Part shown: positions 55,094-64,000 of the stretch, in pieces | Layout of the letters: every line of letters starts with the position of its first letter | How positions within the stretch are numbered: position 1 is the first letter of the stretch | DNA from: Cyclaneusma minus | Taxonomy: Eukaryota; Ascomycota; Leotiomycetes; Marthamycetales; Marthamycetaceae | Length of the DNA: 64,000 nt | Direction of reading: 5' to 3' | Assembly: GCA_037179335.1 (NCBI GenBank) | Contig: JAKZHN010000010.1 | Span: 1,061,870 to 1,125,869, forward strand | The notes under the pieces: model-generated | Database searches by the model: none | What the model saw: only the letters and a program-made list of their open reading frames with translations | Told to the model about the DNA's origin: nothing | Position numbers and translations under genes: made by a program

Positions 55094-55447
55094 TCATCTT
55101 GTATGAAGTGAGTGTTGCTTCGTGAGGCTCCAGCGGTACCTCGCATGCGCCTCGAAAGGGGCGCATGGGCTCGCAATGAATGAATCAGAGTACGAATCAT
55201 AGACGATATTGGGCGACTTGACTCCAACGTGACTTTCGTTGAGGCATATCCAAGGCAGGACGCGCTTCAGCGGCTGCGCCCTGGGACAAATGCCAGGGCA
55301 GAACACCCTCTCGTCGCCCTTAGATCTCGGATCGATGCACCGGGCGCAGCAGTAGTGGATGGTAGGTTCATAAGGATGTATGTAGTGATTGGGGGTATTT
55401 GGAAGCATTGTTGACATCTCTGCTGAGGTGAAACAAGTGGCAGCCAT
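55094..55447 (-). CDS. Possible small hypothetical protein (117 aa)
   Basis: Single open frame from the Met at 55447 (GCCATGGCTGCC-like context). It has Cys pairs in HYCCARCIDPRSKG and FCPGICPRAQ, but no signal peptide, no full zinc-finger pattern and no recognisable family. The frame stays open further upstream (to 55861), which weakens the start choice. It may be real but is weakly supported; it could also be non-coding. Confidence 0.3.
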   Translation of the reverse strand: MAATCFTSAEMSTMLPNTPNHYIHPYEPTIHYCCARCIDPRSKGDERVFCPGICPRAQPLKRVLPWICLNESHVGVKSPNIVYDSYSDSFIASPCAPFEAHARYRWSLTKQHSLHTR

Positions 55448-56200
55448 GTCGCGCCAGTCACTTGCGCGGCCGGTGTGACTCGATGATAAGGACGACTGGT
55501 CCCGTCTAGCTTGCCGGCCGCTCCCGAGTGGCAGGTTGGACGGATGGGGGTCGAGAAGGCTAATTTGGGACGGGGGAATGACATAAAGGCGATCAGCTGC
55601 CAAGTTCTTGCGTCGTTCGAGCTTGTTTGGTGGTGCTGGTCCTGCGAATTGCGACAACACGCGAACCAGAGTCTGTGCGAGTTCCTGGACCGCAATAACT
55701 CTTCTTCCGGGAGCCGAGATTTTGCCGCACCTTGGATTTCTCTCTTTACGCGTCGCCCAAGACCGCTCTTCTTCATGTGCATAACGGTTCGTATTGATCT
55801 TGATTATCTTGAGACAAATCCAAGCCCTCGACCCTGTGGGCTGTGCAACACAAGGTTGCATCGCGAAGGTGACGTTATCTAGAGCACATACTCTAGCCCA
55901 TCTCCCGCGTCACATGCCGCCCCCTCTCCACTACATCCCCAGCCACTTTGACGTACACAAAAGACCGTCGTGAGACGATAGGATATCAGTCTCCAGGCAC
56001 CAGACTCCTGTAGTTCAGGTGTTGGTGTTGTTGCAAGCTGTGAGCTGGACCTGTCACTGGAAGTTGACTCCTCGGGACGGGAGTCGTGCGAAGCGGCAGC
56101 AACCTAAGAACATCCTGTCGCCCGGGATCGTCTACATTCAATCGATCAGCCCTGCCCCTGTTGTCCACCTCTCAAGCTCTGAAAAGTCAAATCTGCCACG
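55448..56200. other. Intergenic, upstream of the EEP gene
   Basis: 0.75 kb with no convincing gene; contains the promoter of the plus-strand gene at 56201. Confidence 0.4.
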
Positions 56201-57163
56201 ATGGAAGATCCTTTATCCACACCGATGCGAATCCTCACCCACAACATACGCTACGCAACCACTTCTCCTTTCCCAGGCGAGGAGCCATGGTCCATCCGTT
56301 GTCCTCTCCTGTGTTCTTCTCTTTTCTTCAACACCATCAACCCCCCGACAACCTTCATCTGTCTCCAAGAAGTCCTTCACTCCCAGCTCACCGATATACT
56401 ATACTATCTCAACAACTCCACCAGACCATGCGAGAAAACTGACCGTGAATGGGCTTACATTGGCGTGGGCCGAGACGATGGCCAGACTGCCGGCGAGCAC
56501 TCTCCCATCCTCTACCACCCCACCATCTGGAAGCTTGTGCGTTTTCGCACCTACTGGATGAGCGACTCGCCCGGCCAGCCCCCGGCTGACGGAAAACCGA
56601 GCTGGGGTGCCGGTAGCATACGCATATGCACGGTGGGAATCTTTGAGCTGCGCAGCACCGGACAGAGAATGATTATCATGAACACACATCTCGATGATCA
56701 GTCCTCAGAATCCCGGAGCAAGAGCGCCAAACTCTTGTTGAAAGTCGCGGATCGTGAGGAAGATCTCCGTGCCTTCAATGATTTTCTGGAAGTCGGGAAA
56801 AAACGAGCTGTCATACCGGTGATATTGGCTGGCGATATAAACAGCACGCCAGACCAAGAAGCCTACCAGACATTGACGGCAGAAGATTCTAGCCTGGAAG
56901 ATGTAGAGCCCATGATTCCAAAAGATCTGAGATATGGGAATGAGCTCACATTTACCTCCTTCGGCACCGTTGACGATACACCCGCCAAGTTGGATTTCAT
57001 CTTTCTGAACAACAAGGGCGAAGGAAAGGGTTTGCTTGAGCCGAAGACTTTTGCAGTGCTGCCGAACAAGTTTGACCATGGCGTGTACATATCAGATCAT
57101 CGACCAGTCGTCGCAGATCTGGTCCTGAAAGCAGTTGCCACCACTGCGACCGAGCAGTCTTGA
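56201..57163 (+). CDS. Endonuclease/exonuclease/phosphatase (EEP) family protein
   Basis: Single exon, 320 aa. EEP signatures in order: Asn in RILTHNIRY, the metal-binding Glu in FICLQEVLHSQ, MIIMNTHLDDQS, the Asp/Asn pair in PVILAGDINSTPDQEAY, and an Asp and His in KLDFIF and YISDHRPVVADL. All active-site residues of a Mg-dependent phosphodiesterase or phosphatase are present. No signal peptide, so probably cytosolic. The subfamily looks like the short fungal proteins related to bacterial-type endonuclease/phosphatases; DNA, RNA, inositol phosphate or sphingomyelin substrates cannot be told apart from sequence. The start ACGATGG is well placed, with the first strand immediately after. Confidence 0.9.
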   Translation: MEDPLSTPMRILTHNIRYATTSPFPGEEPWSIRCPLLCSSLFFNTINPPTTFICLQEVLHSQLTDILYYLNNSTRPCEKTDREWAYIGVGRDDGQTAGEHSPILYHPTIWKLVRFRTYWMSDSPGQPPADGKPSWGAGSIRICTVGIFELRSTGQRMIIMNTHLDDQSSESRSKSAKLLLKVADREEDLRAFNDFLEVGKKRAVIPVILAGDINSTPDQEAYQTLTAEDSSLEDVEPMIPKDLRYGNELTFTSFGTVDDTPAKLDFIFLNNKGEGKGLLEPKTFAVLPNKFDHGVYISDHRPVVADLVLKAVATTATEQS

Positions 57164-60041
57164 CTCGATCTTTGAGCGCGTTTGTCTCAAGGGTCAGACG
57201 ACGAACAGACTCCACTGTACATCCTTGACTTGGCTTCTGGGCGACTTTCTCCAAGTATCAGACGACAAACGGACGCAAACTATGCGAAGCTGCCGGCGCC
57301 TCCCAATGGGATGAATCCCAAACACCTGCTGGACTAGACCATCTTCATGTCAGCACCACTAGAAGCAACCCAGAACCCAAATGGCACCGCAGTGCCCTTT
57401 AAGGACTTCGGCAGACGGCTTCCTACATACATAAACAAAGCCATTGTCATGAGCAGGTGACCGACTCACCAGCAACGGCCCACTGCAAACTCGCCTCGAA
57501 GCGATGCATCTAGCCTTCAGCCGCAGACATCTCGATTGGTCTAACAATCACCAATCATCCAAGCTTTCAGTCTCGACATCGAAATGTTTGGCTTCCCCGG
57601 CCCCACATGAAAAAAGCATTGGACGTCAAACTCCAACTCGTTACTGTACCTATTTTTCTACTGGAGCCACGACACCTGATCCTTCACGGGGAGGCATACT
57701 CCTGACTTGACTTGCATGCTTTCCGCAGTCCGCTGCGCCTTTGACGCCTGCTCGAGCCCGCGGTTTGCCATCCCATCATCAAATTCCAATCTATTGAGCC
57801 TCAAAAAACATTTCGTCAACTGCCGCAAAAACCTGTTTTCATACGGCGGCGCGCCCTTCCGCCTACAGCATAGCGGAAGCTTCCAGATCAAGAAAAAAAA
57901 GATGCAAGACCTTGAGCCTCAATCCTCCGCTCGGCGCTGCGGATTTTCTAGACTCGACCACTGTTGCCGCTACTGCCTAGAGTTCTGCACATATACATAT
58001 AAGCCAAGACGCGGAGAGGCTGGAGGTATTGAATTCGTGCAGCGATGGTGGCAGCTTTCGGAAGATCTCGGCATGTGGATGCCGAAAGACGTTGCAGAAC
58101 TTGCGAGTTGTGGCTGGATTCATGGCTGTGAATGGATTGATGATTGTGTACATATGTGCGGCGGAGTAGGCAAACATACATGTACGAGATCCGGCTCAAG
58201 CCTCCAAGGCCAAGCAAAGACTGGAGAGACCCCGGGGGCCCCACTGGCCCAGTGCTGCCCGGCGCTCCGCAATAACTTGCCTGGTCTGGGGCCCCGGGCG
58301 GGCAAGCAGATGATGGACAGGAAACGGAAAGAATTAGTCATCTCAGAGGTGCATATATGCATACATTGATTACTCCGCGGCCAAGGGTGCCATGCCAAAC
58401 GCCAACATCGAGCTACTCTACAAAGCCCGATACGGCCTCGAGCATTGCCTCGCAGCAGCACGCATGTAGACATCAACAACAATGGAGCCTTTCGGGAGCA
58501 AACAGCCAAAACAATGCCTTTGTTCATTCTGTAAGTCTTGTGTGGATAAACGGACGGGCACCGACAGGCAAGCTTCCCCATGATCCAGTCTCACCCTCTT
58601 CCACATTCTCCAGTGAGAAGGGCGCATTTGATCGGAAAAAAAGAATTTGTGGGGGACCAATATCTTGATTGGATGGCTGGCTGTTTTACACCGCTTTTTC
58701 GCCTCATTCTTTGGAAAGATGCGCGGAGCTGGAGATGCATCATTCATGCAGATAGCTGAGATTTTGGCTGGATCTTCAGGCGAAGAGAGGCGGAGACTGA
58801 TAGTCTGATTTGCTGCGGCAGTCGTTTGGATGCCTCTTTTTTTTTTGCCTCAGCGGATGAGCCGGCAACGAAACATGTGAACCCGGTTGTAGAGGAGGTA
58901 GGGGTGTTTGGAGGGGGAGTTGTACCTGGTACGCATTGAAGACGGACGAACGTTCGAAACGCCTCTTGCGTGCATGAACGCGGCGGCAATGTTCGACCGA
59001 GATGCGGTCAGATCTGGATTTTGACGTCTCTTGAGCTTCTGAGCTTGGAAAATTTTACCCAGCGATGAGCCTTGAAGACGGTGGCTGACGACGGTATGTA
59101 GGCTCGTGATGGAAGTTGTTGTGCATTCAAAGTCAATTCGTATCGTTTTGAAAATTCAAAATATAACCAGAAACAAATTCACTGAGAAATGTATTGACCT
59201 ACCTCTGTCAGACCGTCAGAGCCAAGGAGAACCTCGAATGAAGTCTTGAAACATAGCCTGGCAGCGACGTACAGTAGCAGCACGGACAAGCAAGAACAGC
59301 TCAGCCGTGACATTCATCACGTGTAAAGAGGACCGGACAGCCCCCAGGTCGTTTCATGAATGATGGCGTAGCTCACTCTCAAAGAGTAGCCGTCAAGCTC
59401 TCCCCACCAGGGACTCGAAAGTCGAAACACAAGGAAAGTTCTCACTTAGCTGACGATGACGGAGGATACACAGTAATAAACCCTGAAGCTGCATCTCACA
59501 CCCAGCACCCTTGTCGCCCGCAGTTAATGCAAAGAATCATGCGTCTACGCCCCGTTCACTATAGCTGCCTGGCATGATAAGTACATCTCACCGGGATCTA
59601 CTTTCAGTCCTTCGTATGATCTGTCAGTTTCGCGGGGAGCAGGAAGATAAAGCAGGAAACCGTGGGGCGGAGGCGAAAAAGCGTGCGGGCGAGTAGGATG
59701 GAGATGGTGAGGAGCACGACATGCAAGAAGTAGATGCTGTTGGTTGCAGGATGGGCCGGACCGGCGATCGAGGGATGGAGATGTTCGAGATGTTCGTAGC
59801 GGTTTCTTGAAGCGCGCGCGATGAAGTGGTTTGGACTTCGGAAAGGTGAAACGCGACAGCTGGCGGCGATCTTGTGAGTGGCCATTTTGGGTCAGCAAAT
59901 TCGAAATTCGAAATAATAGCGGGTGAGCAGAGTATTGACAATTATTGGAGTTGATGAGCGATCGTCAATACTCCAGGTACAGTGGAGAGTACTTGGTCCC
60001 GCTTGTGGTAAATCCGAGTTATCAGATCACCCAAACGGCTT
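57164..60041. other. Gene-poor region, first part
   Basis: 2.9 kb without a supported gene. The frame 57707-58369 (+) is long (220 codons) but has Cys/Trp-rich, non-protein-like sequence and no domain. The frame 59604-59885 (-) has one hydrophobic stretch but nothing else. There is a T-run at about 58838-58849. Possible non-coding RNA genes cannot be excluded. Confidence 0.4.
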
Positions 60042-60134
60042 TTGATACCACCTGCTCTCCTAGATGCACCAGATGGGACTGATATCAACTCAAATAATGG
60101 AGATCAGTTCCATCAGGAGAGCAGGTGGTATCAA
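60042..60134. repeat. Long hairpin / inverted repeat with perfect 20-bp arms
   Basis: Left arm 60042-60061 (TTGATACCACCTGCTCTCCT) and right arm 60115-60134 are exact reverse complements. Inside them GATGGGACTGAT (left) and ATCAGTTCCATC (right) pair over 12 bp with one mismatch, and the left side has a 10-nt bulge. Transcribed, it would form a 32-pair stem with a loop of about 20 nt. A miniature transposon remnant or a small-RNA precursor are the two plain explanations. Confidence 0.85.
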
Positions 60135-61593
60135 GCTATTTGCGGGATGTCGATGGTCGGCCACCGATGGCCGATGTCAGAGGGGGATGAGCACGAGAGA
60201 AGCATGTGCGCTGGGCTACCAGTTCCATCATCTCGGACTTGTGGAGACGGCCCTGTTGTACGACATGCCCTATACTCTTCCTGGCAGCTAGCAAATCTGG
60301 ATTTGCTGATGATTTGGTGTCTGTCGTAAGCAATGGTCCATGGATTGTGGAATATGGAATACTCTAGTGGCCGTGGTCAAACAGCATGGCATTGACGGCA
60401 ACAATAAGCTCCAACGGCACACCTCGGTCCGCATCGACCAGGAACTCGGGAGCAGCTTGCTTGCTCCGAGCATACATAGGGGTGCTGTACGAGTGGAGGG
60501 GCTCGATGGGGCCGAGAGTCGACAAACTGATGCTGCCGTTGTCAGAAAGACGGGCGTGTCAGAGGGGTCCGTAGAGCATCAATCGCGGTCCGTAACAAGA
60601 GCAACAGACCCTACTGGCCCAAGAATACCCTTTGTACAGTCGATGAGGTCGGTGGTCTGGCAGCTCAGTCGCCACATCGTATTTGAGGCGTCCGGAAAGG
60701 GGTGTGCTGGTGGTACATGAGCAGTAGAAGTGACTTGGGGCCCATTGGTAGCCATTGGCAACCCCAAGATCGACAGATGCCAGCTGTATTATTAGCGCAT
60801 CTTGACAACCTGACGGTCCAATTGCCAGGCCCAGAAAACACAGTCATATCCAACTCACCCGGCCGGCCTTCAGCGACACCTCTCTGTCCCTCCGTCCGCC
60901 CAGCGATTCATATAAAAGTTTGTTGCCGCCCGCTTGCTGCTGGCCTCTCGAGTGCCGAGCCGTCCAACACTTGAAAAGTCCTTGCGGCCCAAAGGTCGTT
61001 CAGCCTTAAGAGTTGTCCCCAGTCCCCACCCTGCGCAACCACTCAGCATTCCTGGCAGCCCAGCGTGCCCACAAAAATTTCTTCTTATTCCGGCCTCATC
61101 GCCTCGTCGTCCGGGGATCTGCACTCCCGCTCCACGGTCCCTTGGTTCCCAATTTGCAGTGCTGGCCAGCTGGATGGAGTAAAGCCGATGCAGCTCTGAA
61201 AGACACCAAAAGAACAGTCGAAGCCGACGGAGCGAAGAGGGATAAGTAGAGGTCACCACTTCACAGACTCTCCCTGCACAGCTGGACCAAGCAGGCAGCC
61301 AGCACGCTATCGATAACGCTCTGCTGCCCTCCCGCTACTCCCACACCAAGCTCGCCGTGCCCAGTCATAAGAGTGCGCTTGAGCTGCGAGGTCGCCCATA
61401 AAATCCAAAATCTTGGTCGCCGACCCGGCTCTCCCTCCCTCAGCAAACTTTCTATCGAGGCATTGCACGCTCCCCAGCGCAAGAGAGGGCGCAACACTCC
61501 TGCTCCGCCGCCCATTCACGGGCTTACCCACCTGCCTACTTCCAATTCGTCTGTCATTGACGCACGCCGTCGCTACGTGGCACTGTGGCCGTA
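60135..61593. other. Gene-poor region, second part, and leader of the next gene
   Basis: Short frames on both strands (for example 60340-60720 +) lack domain signals. From about 60950 the sequence is C-rich and probably includes promoter and 5' leader of the gene at 61594. Confidence 0.4.
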
Positions 61594-63300
61594 ATGCCGT
61601 TCGACGCCCGCCCCGCATACTTGGAGGAGGAAGACGACCACGGTGAACCCGTCCGCGGTACCAAGAAAGTCGCCAGCGTCGTCGCTTCCAAGACCAAATC
61701 CTCGCGAGAGGGTCGATCGTCAAAAGACAAGAGACAGGACAAGATCCCGAGCGACTCGGGCTATTCTTCGAAGACCAAGACGTCCGGGTCCGATGCTTCA
61801 CTGCCCGCCCCCGCCCGAACGAAGCCTGTGATCGAGACCATGGCACCCTTGAAGGAGAAGCGCTCCTCGACCTCGAGAGCCGAGAAACTGGACCGACGCG
61901 CATCGCTCACCACTACCAGTAAAAGTCCCCGGAAGTCGAAGGCATCTGCGCATGCGCCCTCGTCCTCGAGGAACGATTCCACATACTATGGCCAGGCCCC
62001 AGTTGTGACTCACGATATCCCAATTCGACCTCGACCTCGAGTCCTTTCACACTCTTCGCAGGCCAGACCGGCCAGCCTTCATGGCGCTTATTCCTCTAGC
62101 TATGAGGCTCGCCATCACCCACCACTTTCCAGCTCTGCCTACTATGCCCCTCCGGCGCAAGCATACCCGCCTCCGTCACCTTCAATATACTCTGGCGACT
62201 CCTACTTCCCACCAGGGCCAGCGGCACCAATGGCTCGACCATTGGCCGAGAGATTTGCTTCCGCCAATGAGCCTATTATCAGGTCTGCCTCTGCATATGG
62301 GCACAAGGCCTTGGACTACAGTTCATTTGATGACACGGCGTCGGAAATGTCGATGTCTTCGATTCCCCCCGGCAGAAGCCAGTGTACTCGCTACCTCACC
62401 AGGGCAGAGCAGGAAGATTATCATGCGATGCCGCCGCCACCTTTCCATCGTCCTTCCTTGCGACAAAACGAATACACCCTGCCTCCCGCCAGTGCCTATT
62501 CTGACCCTACCGAAGTCGACTATGAAGTCCAGACTCCACATCGGTCCCGCCGTGATCGCTCGCGTTCTCGCCGGCCCAGCGTTGGCAGACATTCGGAGTC
62601 CTATGATTATGGCGCGGACAGTGCCAGTGTTGCACCCAAAACCGTGAGAATCAAGGACGCTGTTGGTCGCCGTCAGAGTTATCACGCCGGCCAAGCCCCA
62701 CGCAGTAACGGTATTGATCTTCTCAAAGTGAAAATGGCGCAAGCATCTGCTTATCAGGATGAGGTGGCGGACACCGCCACGCCTCTGACGGCAGAGACAC
62801 TGAGAAAGCAGCAAAAGCGAGTCTCGAAGAGCAGCACACACAGCAGCCACAGCCACGATGAGAGTGACTACAAGCAGTCGGCTACTACACGTACCACTCG
62901 CAGCGGCAGTGGAACCGGCGATAATGAGAATATCACTGTCCGACTGACGGGACAAGCCAAAGTCATGATCGGTGGTGCTGAGATTGAATGTGCTGATGGG
63001 GCAGAGCTCAGCATCGTTCGCACATCGAGCAACAAAATGGGCAGTGAGAGATCTTCCGAATTTGGCCGGCAATCTGAATTCGGTCGGCAATCCGAACGCG
63101 GTCTGCCCGCTCCTGATGACCGTAAAAGCCATGTGTCACGCGCGAAGACTGCTCACACGAGGAGGAGCTCAGTTTCTCGCCCTCGCCATTCTGTGCAAGA
63201 ACAGGACTATGCTGAACGTTTCGCGTACCCCACCTACAACGGCGGCATCAACGGCATCGACTACAACAACTATCCTCCTCCATTTGACCGAATGATCTAA
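61594..63300 (+). CDS. Disordered Ser/Pro/Tyr-rich protein of unknown function
   Basis: Single exon, 568 aa from the ATG at 61594 (the frame also opens at a GTG nine bases earlier). The start MPFDARPAYLEEEDD is followed by basic Ser-rich stretches (SREGRSSKDKRQDK, SRRDRSRSRRPS), then Pro/Tyr-rich segments (YYAPPAQAYPPPSPSIYSG). It also has a SEFGRQ duplicate (SEFGRQSEFGRQSERG) near the C-terminus. One short block, ENITVRLTGQAKVMIGGAEI followed by ECADGAELSIVR, at about 445-475 looks folded and is the most likely conserved module. It has no enzyme motif and no membrane span. Probably a cytoplasmic or nuclear scaffold or regulator; I do not recognise the family. Confidence 0.8.
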   Translation: MPFDARPAYLEEEDDHGEPVRGTKKVASVVASKTKSSREGRSSKDKRQDKIPSDSGYSSKTKTSGSDASLPAPARTKPVIETMAPLKEKRSSTSRAEKLDRRASLTTTSKSPRKSKASAHAPSSSRNDSTYYGQAPVVTHDIPIRPRPRVLSHSSQARPASLHGAYSSSYEARHHPPLSSSAYYAPPAQAYPPPSPSIYSGDSYFPPGPAAPMARPLAERFASANEPIIRSASAYGHKALDYSSFDDTASEMSMSSIPPGRSQCTRYLTRAEQEDYHAMPPPPFHRPSLRQNEYTLPPASAYSDPTEVDYEVQTPHRSRRDRSRSRRPSVGRHSESYDYGADSASVAPKTVRIKDAVGRRQSYHAGQAPRSNGIDLLKVKMAQASAYQDEVADTATPLTAETLRKQQKRVSKSSTHSSHSHDESDYKQSATTRTTRSGSGTGDNENITVRLTGQAKVMIGGAEIECADGAELSIVRTSSNKMGSERSSEFGRQSEFGRQSERGLPAPDDRKSHVSRAKTAHTRRSSVSRPRHSVQEQDYAERFAYPTYNGGINGIDYNNYPPPFDRMI

Positions 63301-64000
63301 TGAATACGTTGGCTTTCCTACTTTTCCGATTACGACTTTTCAACAATTTACTTTCTGGATTTCGGTACTGGACCTAGCGACTACCCTTTACGAGCGACGT
63401 CGAAATTATGCTAGCGAAATTCCATCAGAATCTATTCGCACGGTTGGAATTACGATTTCCCTTTCGCATATGATTCCCCTATCCATCAGCACCTCCCTTT
63501 CGATTCTATCTCAAACGCCTATACCTGGCTGGCTGGATTACGGCGGCTTTCTTCGGACGGGAAAAGTTTAGCGCCATCTTCTCCCAAGCATCGAGCGTCC
63601 CATTTCTGGCGAAGGACATTTTTTCCAAAAACCGCATACAGCACCATACCCCTTTGATTCGCTTCTCTTTGATGTTTGATTACGATGTACGACTGTATGA
63701 TTTTATGGCATTATTGGATACCCCGGGAGTTTGAGATGACGACTCTCTTTTTGGGGCGGGATTGGATTTTAGAAGGACTTTGTGCCACGAGGCAATTCTT
63801 GAGACTGCAATGTTAGGGTAGATGACGATCTGGGTTTCTTTCTGTTCAATCAAAATGATATATTGGGCTGTGCAGTGTGGAGACTGAGGGTTGAGGAGAA
63901 CTGGGTGATGCGACTGAGCGGATCGGTTGGGTCTTGATTCATCTGGACACGAGTCGTGGTTTGGAGGGACTTCGTAGCAGTCTTGTCGTTAGGACTTGGC
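63301..64000. other. 3' flank of the last gene
   Basis: T/C-rich downstream region to the end of the window; no coding frame supported. Confidence 0.45.

Noticed and set aside
57707..58369. 220-codon frame on the plus strand
   Set aside because: Composition is unlike the real genes here (erratic Cys/Trp/His, no domain, no conserved pattern); probably chance.
59604..59885. Minus-strand frame with one hydrophobic segment
   Set aside because: Good ATG context but no family features and competing frames of equal length; too weak to call.

Overview
The window is nuclear DNA of a filamentous ascomycete (Pezizomycotina). The evidence is the short introns (mostly about 48-130 nt, GT-AG), the dense but non-operonic gene layout on both strands, and fungus-restricted families (DUF4246, DUF7708, DUF7025-AAA, HDA1-complex subunit 2/3, fungal lysophospholipase, GH92/GH31 sets). 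The class cannot be fixed by eye; a helotialean-type fungus is a guess only. All exon boundaries below were read from splice consensus plus reading-frame continuity; there is no transcript support.

Layout. 0.4-5.6 kb: a secreted Yellow/major-royal-jelly-like protein (+), the 20S pre-rRNA endonuclease NOB1 (+) and a secreted GH53 endo-beta-1,4-galactanase (-). 5.6-18 kb is the accessory part: a CTGGCTG-rich minisatellite, a DUF7025/AAA ATPase (-), a head-to-head DUF7708 protein with a ruined P-loop (+), a stretch with transposon-like debris, and a Myb/SANT-like gene. The Myb/SANT gene carries three 41-residue repeats, a repeated exon module and an in-frame TGA. 18-31.7 kb is conserved: GPI-type lysophospholipase, a 1,423-aa AT-hook/BRCT (microcephalin-like) protein, ribosomal protein uL4 (RPL4) and an HDA1 histone deacetylase complex subunit 2/3. 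33.5-40.3 kb: cytochrome P450, an intron-containing tRNA-Asp(GUC), a polytopic membrane protein and a DUF4246 protein. 41-51 kb: GH92 alpha-mannosidase (+), GH31 alpha-glucosidase-like enzyme (-) and a Dal5-type MFS transporter (+), possibly a glycan-use neighbourhood. 51.7-63.3 kb: another polytopic membrane protein, a disordered protein ending in a PP1-docking-like motif, an EEP-family phosphohydrolase, a gene-poor 4.4 kb with a long hairpin, and a disordered Ser/Pro/Tyr-rich protein.

Most genes are independent housekeeping or secreted-enzyme units. The strongest unusual signals are: (1) the exon-level module repeat with an in-frame stop at 15269; (2) degenerate 18-20 nt tandem repeats confined to introns of neighbouring genes (GH31 and MFS); (3) a repeated RRASLNAANG-type tail on the GH31 enzyme; (4) a DUF7708/STAND-like protein that kept its Walker B region but lost its Walker A; and (5) a 93-bp hairpin with perfect 20-bp arms at 60042-60134. 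I saw no PKS, NRPS or prenyltransferase cluster, no CRISPR, no rRNA and no intact transposon.
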